A DNA stretch of 64,000 bases. Origin: Nocardia vermiculata NBRC 100427 (lineage in GTDB: Bacteria > Actinomycetota > Actinomycetes > Mycobacteriales > Mycobacteriaceae). The stretch is from the NCBI RefSeq assembly GCF_001613265.1, contig NZ_BDCA01000019.1:94147-158146 (forward strand), read 5' to 3'. The notes under the pieces are model-generated. The model was not told where the DNA came from and did not search any database. It worked only from the letters and a program-made list of their open reading frames with translations. Every line of letters starts with the position of its first letter. Positions within the stretch are counted from its first letter, which is position 1. Shown piece by piece: positions 8,321 to 16,150 of the stretch. The translations under genes were made by a program, and so were the position numbers.

Positions 8321-9796
8321 TCAGCTCACCTCCCGAGGCAGGTTGAATCGAACATTTTCTTCGGTCACGGTGGTGCGGCGAACCTGGACGGTGCCGAGCC
8401 CGGACAGGGCCCGCACCAGGTCGTCCACCAGATGGGGTGGCGCCGAGGCGCCGGCGGTCACACCGATGCGGCGGGTACCGGCCAGCCAGCCGAGTTCGAC
8501 CTCACCGGCGTCTTCCACGAGGTGCGCACGCACTCCCTCCGCCGCGGCGACCTCGGCCAGCCGCAGCGAATTGGAGGAATTGCGCGAACCCAGCACGAGC
8601 ACGAGATCGGTCTGCCGCGCGACTTCCCGCACGGCGTGCTGGCGATTGGTGGTGGCGTAACAGATGTCGTCCTTGCGCGGCGCGTGCAGCTCCGGGAACC
8701 GTTGCCGCAGTACGGCTGCGGTGGCCTCGGCCTCCGCGGTCGCGAGCGTGGTCTGCATGACGTAGGCGACCCGGTCGGGGTCGGGCGGGTGGACCCGGGC
8801 GGCCTCGTCGGGATCGGCCACGACGATCACCTCTGCCGGTGCCTCCCCTCGAGTGCCGACGACCTCTTCGTGCTCGGAGTGTCCGATCAGGAACACGGTG
8901 TTGCCGGCTGCCGCGAAGGTGCGTACCTCCGCGTGCACCTTCGACACCAGGGGACAGGTGCCGTCGACCACTCGCAGTGCGCGCGCCTCGGCCTGCCGTC
9001 GGACCGCGGGTGCCACCCCGTGGGCGGCGAGTACCACCACGCCCCCTTCGGGGACCTGATCCAGCTCGTCGACGAACACCGCGCCGTGCTCGGACAATTC
9101 GTCGACCACATGGCTGTTGTGCACGATCTGTCGACGCACGTAGACCGGCGCGCCGAACCGGCGCAACGTCCGTTCGACGATTTCGATGGCGCGTTCGACG
9201 CCGGCGCAGAACGATCGCGGGCCGGCCAGCACCACCTCTCGTTCGCCGGTGGCCGCCGCCCAGCGGTCCAGCGCCGGACCGGCCGCGCGCAGCGACCGCA
9301 AAGCGCGTACCCCGCGCCATGCGGTGCCCGGATGCACCAGCGGCGCGTCCGGCGTGTCGACGATCGCGCGCAGCGCCACGGCCTGTCCCCCGGGTGCGTC
9401 GGCGGCGAGGAAGGCCGATTCGGTATCGACCGCGAGGGCCCCGGAATCCGCCAGCTCGGTTCGTGCGCGGCCGGTGACGACACGGTCGGCGGAGAACACC
9501 GGGCCCAGATGTGCGGGCAGCCCGAGCCGGAGTAGTTCACCGTGTAGCAGAACGGCTGCGGAGCTGGGGAATTCGGAAGTACTGCTGCGCAGCTCATCCG
9601 CTACGACCAGATCGCCCGGCCGTAGCCTGGCGGTGAGCGCACCGGCTACTCCCGCCACCGCGACAGGCCCCGCGCCGGCGCCGGAGTAGCGATGCCGCGG
9701 GCCGCGCGCGGTGCGTATCACCGGCGCCGAGACGGCGCCGTACAGCGCCGCCCATTCCGAACGCAGCGGCGTGCAGACGACTCCGGATCGGGTCAT
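8321..9796 (-). CDS. ispH: Fusion of HpnG-like nucleosidase/phosphorylase with IspH (HMB-PP reductase)
   Basis: 491 residues, far longer than ordinary IspH (about 310-330). Residues 190-491 are a complete IspH with its three 4Fe-4S cysteines (SFCAGV C197, DGTCPLVSK C281, DDICYATTNRQ C379) and the conserved HNSHVVDEL and GHSEHEEV segments. Residues 1-185 look like a nucleoside phosphorylase/nucleosidase of the HpnG type: VAVAGVAGALTARLRPGD, VVADE and AVDTESAFLAA. HpnG removes adenine from adenosylhopane, and hpnH lies directly downstream, so the context fits. The ATG at 9796 overlaps the shc stop by 4 bp, fixing the long form as real. IspH catalyses the last MEP step, giving IPP and DMAPP. The HpnG assignment rests on motif similarity and context. 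Confidence 0.88.
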   Translation of the reverse strand: MTRSGVVCTPLRSEWAALYGAVSAPVIRTARGPRHRYSGAGAGPVAVAGVAGALTARLRPGDLVVADELRSSTSEFPSSAAVLLHGELLRLGLPAHLGPVFSADRVVTGRARTELADSGALAVDTESAFLAADAPGGQAVALRAIVDTPDAPLVHPGTAWRGVRALRSLRAAGPALDRWAAATGEREVVLAGPRSFCAGVERAIEIVERTLRRFGAPVYVRRQIVHNSHVVDELSEHGAVFVDELDQVPEGGVVVLAAHGVAPAVRRQAEARALRVVDGTCPLVSKVHAEVRTFAAAGNTVFLIGHSEHEEVVGTRGEAPAEVIVVADPDEAARVHPPDPDRVAYVMQTTLATAEAEATAAVLRQRFPELHAPRKDDICYATTNRQHAVREVARQTDLVLVLGSRNSSNSLRLAEVAAAEGVRAHLVEDAGEVELGWLAGTRRIGVTAGASAPPHLVDDLVRALSGLGTVQVRRTTVTEENVRFNLPREVS

Positions 9797-11805
9797 GGGC
9801 CTCGGCTCCCGTCCACGGCGGCGACGCCCTCGGGCGCACTCGCCTCCGGATGCCTGCGCAGGTACCGGCCCAGTGCCCAGACCGGGAACACCAGCCGATA
9901 CAGGTGGTAGTTGATGTAGAAATCACCCGGGAAGCCGGTGCCGGTGAAAAGGTCCTCGTCCCAGCCCCCGTCGGCGCGCTGAGTCCCGACCAGCCAGGCG
10001 ATTCCCCGCTCGACGGCGGGGGAGTCCTCCTCGGCTGCCAGCAGGGCCAGCAGTGCCCACGCGGTCTGCGACGGAGTCGAGTCGCCGCGGCCGACCCAGG
10101 CCGCATCGCGGTAGGACCGCAGATCCTCACCCCAGCCGCCGTCGGCGTTCTGATGCTCCTCCAGCCAGCGCACCGCCCGGCGGATCGGCCGGGACCGAGG
10201 GGCGGTGCCCGCAGCGACGAGAGCGGGAACCGCCGCGCCGGTACCGTAGATATGGTTGGCGCCCCAGCGGCCGAACCACGAGCCGTCGGTCTCCTGGTGA
10301 TCGATCAGCCAGCGCACACCGCGCCGGCATTCGCGGTCGCCGCTGCGTCCCAGCGCCGCCAGCATCTCCACCACGTGGGCGGTCACATCTGCCGAGGGCG
10401 GATCGGTGACGGCGCCGAAGTCGCAGAACGGCAGCTTCGTGGGAAGTACCGAGGTGTTGTCGGCGTCGAATGCGCCCCAGCCGCCGTCGGCGGACTGCAT
10501 GCCCACCGTCCAGCGCGCGGCACGATCGATCGCGGCATCGAGGCGCTGCCGGTCCGGGTGCGCGACCTGATTGAGCGCGATGACGATCTCCGCGGTGTCG
10601 TCGGTGTCGGGATAGACGTCGTTGGCGAATTCGAAGGCCCACCCGCCGGGTTCGAGCCCGGGCCGGCGCACCTGCCAGTCGCCGCCGGCGGTGATCTGCT
10701 CACCGAGCAGCCAATCGGTGGCGCGCAGTACGGCCGAATCACCCGGTGCCACACCCGCATCCAGCAGCGCGGCGGTCGCAAGCGCGGTATCCCACACCGG
10801 GGATTGGCAGGCCTCGAGCCGGCGGACCTCCCCGTCGGGTGTCTGCTCGCGTACCACGAACCCGTCCAGGCCCTCGATACCGGCCCGTAGCGCGGGATGA
10901 TCGAGCGGATAGCCCAGAAGATGCAGTGCCAGTAGCGAATACACCCACGGCGGCTGAATTCCGCCCCAGCCGCCATCGGCCTCCTGCCGGGCCAGAATCC
11001 ATTCCCCCGCCTGCCGCATCGCCAGGTCCCGCACCGGATTGAGCGGCAGCCGGGCGTAGGTGTGCAGCACCGTGTCCACCCGCTGGAACACTCCCGCCAG
11101 GCTGGTGAGCGGCGCCCGGCGCGCGGCGGGCGCGCCGGTACGCAACTCGTCGATGCCGAACGGTAGTGGGCGGCAGGGCCGTAGTGTCGCAACGACGGTC
11201 AGCGGCACGACGGTCTGGCGCGCCCAGCAGCCCCAGTCGTAGATGTTGAGCGGGAACCAGGACGGGAACAGCACCAGTTCGGGTGGCAGATTCGGCAGAT
11301 CGTCCCAGGACCACAGACCGAACAGGGCCAGCCAGATCCGGGTGAACACGCGGCTCGCCTCGATACCACCTTCGGCACGGACGAACCGGGCCGCGGCGCG
11401 CATATGGGGTGCCGTCGGATCGTCGCCGGCCAGTCGCAACGCGACCCAGGCCTCGGCAGTGGTCGACAGGTCGCCCGGGCCGTCGTGGAAGGTCGCCCAG
11501 GTGCCGTCGGCACGTTGCTGCGAACGGATCCAGCGGGCGGCGGGGACGGTCACCTCCGGTGTGGAGATGCCGAGGAATTCCCGCAGCAGCAGGTCTTCGG
11601 CGTCCATCGTCACGTTCGTCGCCAATTCGCCCTTCCACCAGCCCTGTTCGTGCTGGGAAGTGCGCAGTAGATCGACCGCCGCCGCGGTGGCCGCGCGTAC
11701 CGCGGCGGGATCGCTCGATCCGAGGGAAGGGACGGCCGCCGTGCGCGCGGTCGCGTGTTCGACGGCTGCCCGCCGGCTCGCCGCGCCGGTGTGGGTGACT
11801 GTCAT
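9793..11805 (-). CDS. shc: Squalene-hopene cyclase
   Basis: 670-residue monotopic-membrane cyclase converting squalene to hopene/hopanol. The protonating DxDD motif is present as DTDDTA (D400-D403; D402 corresponds to the catalytic acid). Multiple QW-type repeats (for example QEADGGWGG, QSADGGWGAFD, QNADGGWGED) are spread over the sequence. Length is normal. ATG at 11805 is 2 bp after the TAG of the prenyl synthase gene; the open frame further upstream lies inside that gene. It overlaps the downstream fusion gene by 4 bp. Central enzyme of the operon. Confidence 0.97.
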   Translation of the reverse strand: MTVTHTGAASRRAAVEHATARTAAVPSLGSSDPAAVRAATAAAVDLLRTSQHEQGWWKGELATNVTMDAEDLLLREFLGISTPEVTVPAARWIRSQQRADGTWATFHDGPGDLSTTAEAWVALRLAGDDPTAPHMRAAARFVRAEGGIEASRVFTRIWLALFGLWSWDDLPNLPPELVLFPSWFPLNIYDWGCWARQTVVPLTVVATLRPCRPLPFGIDELRTGAPAARRAPLTSLAGVFQRVDTVLHTYARLPLNPVRDLAMRQAGEWILARQEADGGWGGIQPPWVYSLLALHLLGYPLDHPALRAGIEGLDGFVVREQTPDGEVRRLEACQSPVWDTALATAALLDAGVAPGDSAVLRATDWLLGEQITAGGDWQVRRPGLEPGGWAFEFANDVYPDTDDTAEIVIALNQVAHPDRQRLDAAIDRAARWTVGMQSADGGWGAFDADNTSVLPTKLPFCDFGAVTDPPSADVTAHVVEMLAALGRSGDRECRRGVRWLIDHQETDGSWFGRWGANHIYGTGAAVPALVAAGTAPRSRPIRRAVRWLEEHQNADGGWGEDLRSYRDAAWVGRGDSTPSQTAWALLALLAAEEDSPAVERGIAWLVGTQRADGGWDEDLFTGTGFPGDFYINYHLYRLVFPVWALGRYLRRHPEASAPEGVAAVDGSRGP

Positions 11806-11807
11806 AC

Positions 11808-12824
11808 CTATGCACTCCGTTCCACGATGAAATCCGCCAGACCGCTGAGCTCCCGGCGGTATTCGGGGGTGATGGGCACCGAGTCGAGCGCTTGCTGCGC
11901 GGCCCGCACCCGCCGTCGTGCCTCCGACCGGGCCCAGCGGCGGCCACCTGCGGTGTCGACCAGGCCGGCGGCCGCGCGCAACTCGTTCTCGGTGGGCTCG
12001 TTCGACTGCGCGAACCACTGCGCCAGCGCACGCCCGGCAGGACGGCCGGATTCCAGACTCCAGGTCACCGGCAACGACTTCTTGCGCGAGCGCAGATCCG
12101 AGAACACCGGCTTACCCGTGGTCGCAGGCTCGCCCCAGATCCCGAGCAGATCGTCGACCAACTGGAATGCGATCCCGATATCGTCGCCGTAGGACCGCAG
12201 CGCGGCGACCGTCGCAGCGGGTGCGTCGGCCAGTACCGCGCCGATCGCCGCGCTCGCCGCCAGCAGTGCTGCGGTCTTACCGCCGGCCATCTCGAGACAT
12301 TCGGCCAGCGTCACATCGTCGCGATGTTCGAAGTCGACGTCGGCGGCCTGGCCGCGGATCAGGTCCTGGGTGGCCCGGCCGATCAGGCGGGCGGCGTCCA
12401 CGGCCCGCGGTGAACCCGAATCGAGGAGCACTTCGTGGGCCAGTGACAGCATCGCGTCGCCGGCCAGCACGGCTACCGCATCGCCCCAGACTGCCCAGAC
12501 CGTGGGGCGGTGGCGGCGGGTGGCGTCACGATCCATCAGGTCGTCGTGGACCAGCGAGAAGTTGTGTACGAGTTCGACCGCGACCGCACCCGGCACCGCA
12601 CACCGGTCGTCGCCGCCGGCGGCATGGGCGGCCAGCATCGTCAGCCGTGATCGCACCGACTTTCCGCAGTCGCCGGCCACCGGGCGGCCGTGTTCGTCGC
12701 ACCAGCCGAGGTGATAGGCGACCACCGGCCGGATGGCACCGTCGAGTCGTCCGACAGCGTCGAACAGCGCCGCGCGAACGGCCTGTCCGTCGGCGTCGAC
12801 AGTGGACAGGGCAGTTACCGTCAT
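11808..12824 (-). CDS. Polyprenyl diphosphate synthase (probably FPP synthase for squalene)
   Basis: 338-residue trans-prenyl transferase. The first Asp-rich motif is HDDLMD (D94, D95, D98) and the second VDDLLG (D224, D225), with GQAADVDFE and GGKTAALL between them. Phe89 sits five residues before the first motif, a position where an aromatic residue limits chain length in several families. A short product such as FPP is therefore plausible and would feed HpnD/HpnC. ATG at 12824 overlaps the hpnE stop by 4 bp, and the next gene, shc, starts 2 bp after its TAG. Exact chain length cannot be read with certainty from the sequence. Confidence 0.92.
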   Translation of the reverse strand: MTVTALSTVDADGQAVRAALFDAVGRLDGAIRPVVAYHLGWCDEHGRPVAGDCGKSVRSRLTMLAAHAAGGDDRCAVPGAVAVELVHNFSLVHDDLMDRDATRRHRPTVWAVWGDAVAVLAGDAMLSLAHEVLLDSGSPRAVDAARLIGRATQDLIRGQAADVDFEHRDDVTLAECLEMAGGKTAALLAASAAIGAVLADAPAATVAALRSYGDDIGIAFQLVDDLLGIWGEPATTGKPVFSDLRSRKKSLPVTWSLESGRPAGRALAQWFAQSNEPTENELRAAAGLVDTAGGRRWARSEARRRVRAAQQALDSVPITPEYRRELSGLADFIVERSA

Positions 12825-14296
12825 CTGATCACCTCCGATATCCGCGAGCGTGGGTCGGGTATCTCGGCGCGATCGGATGCGCCGGTACGGGAACCTTCTT
12901 CCGAGAACTGCGAAATGATCTCTGCCGCAGCGTTTTCACCGCTGCGAACGGCACCTTCCATCGTCGCCGGCCAGCCGGTCGAGGTCCAGGCTCCGGCCAG
13001 CGCGAGGCCGGGCATTGTCGTGTGCGCGGGAGGCCGCAACCGCGCGGAACCGGGGGCGGGACGGAAGGTCGCGTGCCGTTCTCGCGTGACGAAGAAGTCG
13101 AGTACCCGTGCGTCGCGGGCCGCCGGCAGCATCTGTTCGACGGCGGGCAAGAAGCGCTGCCGCAGCTCGGCGGTGGGGGTGTCCACGAAGGCGTCGGCGG
13201 CCGACACCGACACTGCGACATACTGGGCGCCCGCCGGCATCGGGGCCGGGGGAGCGGTATGGAGTGCGTCGGCGGGGGATGCGGTGTGCCCCGCCGGCTG
13301 CTGCCCGGAGGTCAGCCCCGCGGCGGCCGTGCGGTCGAAGATCCACTGCACCTCGGTGCCGACTCCCGCCCGCATCGGCTCGTGCAGCACCCGCCGGTCG
13401 TAGACCACATGAATATTGACGATCGGCGAACTACCCAGGGCCGCAGCCCAGTTCGGTGGCAGGTCGACCGCGGCAGCGGGGAGCAGTGCCTGCGCCGCGG
13501 TGTGTGGAACGGCGCAGATCACCGCATCGGCAGCGACGTCGCCCGGTGCGGTGCCGACCGTCCAGGCCGTCCCGCACGGCCGGATCCCGGTGACCTTCGT
13601 CCGCATCGAGACACGCACACCCGCGTCGGACAAGGCCACGAGCCCCGCATCACCGTGCAACTGCCGCAGCGGAATCCGGGACCATCCGATATCGGCTGCG
13701 TCCGAATCGGTGAGCAACCCGATCTGGAACACCGTCGCCGCCAGCGCCAGCGAGACGTCGTCGGCGCGGGCGTTGAGGGTGGCGATCCCGACCAGATCCC
13801 ACAGGGAGTCGATGGCATCGCGGTGCTGCCCGTGGGCGCGCAGCCATGCGCCGAAGCTCGTGGTGTCGGTGCGCGGATCGGTGGTGTCGACGGCGCGCAG
13901 TGCTAGTGCGGCCCAGGTGAATCGCATCCGCGCCGCGGGGGACAGCCACGGGTAGCGCAGCAGCGACCAGCCCAGATGCAGAGGTGCGGGCAGCGGTGAT
14001 CGACTCAGCCGACCGGTCCGCCCGCCGCCCGACACCGCGATATCGAGCCGGGGCTGCAGGTGTACCGCGTCACGCATACCCAGGCGACGCAGCAGGGCCA
14101 GATAGTGCTCACAGCATCGGAGGAATACGTGCTGGCCGTTGTCGACCCATAGCCCGCCACGGGTGAACGAGGAGGTCAGACCGCCCAGCCACGGCCGGGA
14201 TTCGAAGAGCTGCACCGAATGCCCGGCATCCGCGCAGCGCAGCGCCGCGGTGATCCCCGCGAGACCACCACCCACTACGGCCACTCGCACGGTCAT
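12821..14296 (-). CDS. hpnE: HpnE, FAD-dependent hydroxysqualene dehydroxylase
   Basis: 491-residue amine-oxidase/desaturase-type flavoprotein that reduces hydroxysqualene to squalene in the HpnCDE route. The N-terminal dinucleotide-binding signature is VAVVGGGLAGITAALRCADA, followed by FESRPWLGG. The C-terminal FAD motif region reads LALAGAWTSTGWPATMEGA. ATG at 14296 overlaps the hpnD stop by 4 bp, which selects this start over longer open frame reading into hpnD. It is followed by a 4-bp overlap with the prenyl synthase gene. Assignment to HpnE rather than a carotenoid desaturase rests on its place between hpnD and shc. Confidence 0.94.
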   Translation of the reverse strand: MTVRVAVVGGGLAGITAALRCADAGHSVQLFESRPWLGGLTSSFTRGGLWVDNGQHVFLRCCEHYLALLRRLGMRDAVHLQPRLDIAVSGGGRTGRLSRSPLPAPLHLGWSLLRYPWLSPAARMRFTWAALALRAVDTTDPRTDTTSFGAWLRAHGQHRDAIDSLWDLVGIATLNARADDVSLALAATVFQIGLLTDSDAADIGWSRIPLRQLHGDAGLVALSDAGVRVSMRTKVTGIRPCGTAWTVGTAPGDVAADAVICAVPHTAAQALLPAAAVDLPPNWAAALGSSPIVNIHVVYDRRVLHEPMRAGVGTEVQWIFDRTAAAGLTSGQQPAGHTASPADALHTAPPAPMPAGAQYVAVSVSAADAFVDTPTAELRQRFLPAVEQMLPAARDARVLDFFVTRERHATFRPAPGSARLRPPAHTTMPGLALAGAWTSTGWPATMEGAVRSGENAAAEIISQFSEEGSRTGASDRAEIPDPRSRISEVIR

Positions 14297-15195
14297 CGCG
14301 ACCGCCCGAGCGCCGTCATCGAATACTGCAGCAGTGCGCCGGAGGCGACCCGGGTCTTCTCGCGTCCGCTCAGCGACAACCGCCGGTCGTACACCGCCAC
14401 CGGATTGGCGTGAATCCGGTTGTTGAGCCGCCGGTAGATGCCCGCCATCGCCGCACAGCAGGCGGCGCTGCGCCCGTCGAGGTGCGGTAGGAGCCGCATG
14501 CCCAGGCAGTACCAGTTCTCGGCGCGTTCGGTGGCGGTACGGATGAGTGCGGCCAGGCCACCGTTGGGATCGTCGAGTGCGCCACCGGCGTCGAGTTCCA
14601 GTCGCACGCCGAATCGGCTGAGGTCGGCCTGGGGCAGGTAGATGCGGCCGTTGAGCAGATCCTCGCGGATATCGCGCAGGATATTGGTCTGTTGCAGCGC
14701 GATCCCCAGCTGATCGGCATACAGCGGTGCACTGGGTTCGTCGGTCGAGCCGAAGATCGACAAGCACAGCCGCCCTACCGCGCCGGCCACGCAGCGGCAG
14801 TAGTGGGTGAGTTCGTCGAAGTCGCCGTAACCAACGCCGTCGACATCGGCTTGTACGCCGTCGATCAGTTCGCCGAACGCACCCATCGGCACCGGAAAGC
14901 GGCGCGCCGAGTCGGCGACGGCGAACAGCACCGGATCATCGGTGTCGGCGCCGCCGCCGATCCGGTCCAGATCCTTGCGGAGCAGCCGCAGCGCCTCGGT
15001 TTTCGCGGCCGGCGCACCGTCCTCGTCGCCGATGTCGTCGATCCGCCGGGCCAGGGCGTACAGGGCACACAGCGCCGATCGCTTCTCCGGGGGCAGCAGC
15101 CGGATGCCGTAGTAGAAATTCTTGGCCTCGGTGCGGGTGATCTGCTCACACGCGGTATAGGCCTGGGCCACCGTGGGGCCGACAGCGATGCTCAC
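14293..15195 (-). CDS. hpnD: HpnD, presqualene diphosphate synthase
   Basis: 300-residue squalene/phytoene synthase family enzyme that condenses two FPP to presqualene diphosphate. Both Asp-rich motifs are present: ARRIDDIGDE near residue 63 and RDIREDLLNGRIYLP in the second half. GTG at 15195 overlaps the hpnC stop (GTGA), and this start gives an N-terminus SIAVGPTVAQAYTACEQIT typical of the family. Upstream in-frame codons read into hpnC. It works with HpnC (next step) and HpnE (reduction). Confidence 0.94.
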   Translation of the reverse strand: MSIAVGPTVAQAYTACEQITRTEAKNFYYGIRLLPPEKRSALCALYALARRIDDIGDEDGAPAAKTEALRLLRKDLDRIGGGADTDDPVLFAVADSARRFPVPMGAFGELIDGVQADVDGVGYGDFDELTHYCRCVAGAVGRLCLSIFGSTDEPSAPLYADQLGIALQQTNILRDIREDLLNGRIYLPQADLSRFGVRLELDAGGALDDPNGGLAALIRTATERAENWYCLGMRLLPHLDGRSAACCAAMAGIYRRLNNRIHANPVAVYDRRLSLSGREKTRVASGALLQYSMTALGRSR

Positions 15196-16046
15196 GGCGT
15201 CACCACCGTCGCCTTGCCGAGCAGGGTGACCATCGCGGCCACCGTGTCGACATGCCGGGGCCGCACCGGTGCACTCCACACATCGCCTTCGGCGGCGCGC
15301 AGCGCGCGCACGGTCGCGTAACCGCCCGCGATATATCCCGCGACGGCGATGCGTGCCCATCCGGTCAACCGCGCCACCAGCGGCGCGCCCTCGCCGAGGA
15401 GCGACTCACACCGCTCCACCTGGGTGAGCACCAGTGCACGGCAGGCCGGATCGCCCGGCCCACCGGTGGCCACGCTCGCCTCGGCGATCCCGGCGGCGGC
15501 GAGGTCGTGTTGCGGAAGGTAGATGCGGCCCGCGGCGTAGTCCTCGGCGATGTCCTGGCAGTGTTCGAGCACCTGGAGCGCCGAGCAGACCCGGTCGGAC
15601 AGGGCGACGGTGTCCGGAGTGGACTGGTCGAATACCGCGAGGACCAGCCGGCCCACCGGATTCGCGGACAAGCGGCAGTAGCCGAGCAGATCGTCGAAGG
15701 ATGCGTAGCGGTGGACCCGCTGGTCTACCAGGTTGGCCTCGATCAGCTCCTGGAACGCCTCCTGCGGCAGCGTGCAGGCAGTGACGGTCGAAGCGAGCAT
15801 CTGCAGGACCGGATCGTCCGGTGTGTGGCCCTGCCACAAGGCCGTGACCTGGGCGCGTAGCGCCAGGAGCTGCGACACCCGGTCTCCGGGTGCCGCGTCA
15901 CCGGTCTCGTCGATTAGTCTGGTGGCGGCGTAGACCGCGTGCAGGTGTCGGCGTGGTTCCCGCGGCAACCACCGCAGCGCGACGGGAAAGTTTTCTTCCT
16001 TTTCACGGGCCCGCAGCCGGCGGGCCGGGGCGGTCGCTGCGTCCAT
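15192..16046 (-). CDS. hpnC: HpnC, hydroxysqualene synthase
   Basis: 284-residue member of the squalene/phytoene synthase family; HpnC converts presqualene diphosphate to hydroxysqualene. It begins with REKEENFPVALRWLPR, characteristic of HpnC, and has the Asp-rich motifs RLIDETGD and QDIAEDYAAGRIYLP. It is the first gene of the hopanoid operon, transcribed leftwards from the 104-bp region shared with the divergent PucR-type regulator. ATG at 16046 is the first good start and has no clear ribosome-binding site, so translation may depend on a short or absent leader. Confidence 0.94.
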   Translation of the reverse strand: MDAATAPARRLRAREKEENFPVALRWLPREPRRHLHAVYAATRLIDETGDAAPGDRVSQLLALRAQVTALWQGHTPDDPVLQMLASTVTACTLPQEAFQELIEANLVDQRVHRYASFDDLLGYCRLSANPVGRLVLAVFDQSTPDTVALSDRVCSALQVLEHCQDIAEDYAAGRIYLPQHDLAAAGIAEASVATGGPGDPACRALVLTQVERCESLLGEGAPLVARLTGWARIAVAGYIAGGYATVRALRAAEGDVWSAPVRPRHVDTVAAMVTLLGKATVVTP

Positions 16047-16072
16047 GGTTCGATGGTGACCGCAACACAGGG

Positions 16073-16093
16073 TTCAAATCTTCAACGGTTCAA
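16073..16093. promoter_or_regulatory. Three tandem TTCAA repeats in the hpnC / PucR-regulator intergenic region
   Basis: TTCAA occurs at 16073, 16081 and 16089, exactly 8 bp apart, each followed by three variable bases, about 27-47 bp upstream of hpnC. The region is the shared promoter of two divergent units, so this is a candidate operator for the hopanoid operon, possibly bound by the adjacent regulator. The repeat is plain in the sequence; the function is inference. Confidence 0.45.
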
Positions 16094-16103
16094 GTGATTT
16101 CGC

Positions 16104-16131
16104 TCGACGTTTTTTGTATCCGGACGATAAT
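16104..16131 (+). promoter_or_regulatory. Candidate promoter of the PucR-type regulator gene
   Basis: GATAAT at 16126-16131 fits a -10 element, with TCGACG at 16104-16109 as a weak -35 hexamer 16 bp upstream. GGAGAGGA at 16138-16145 is a strong ribosome-binding site 5 nt before the ATG at 16151. Confidence 0.45.
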
Positions 16132-16150
16132 CGAGTCGGAGAGGACTCGA

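Noticed and set aside
7043..9535. 830-codon plus-strand open frame opposite dxs, hpnH and ispH
   Set aside because: Spans three well-supported minus-strand genes and encodes no recognisable domain; antisense artefact of GC-rich coding sequence.
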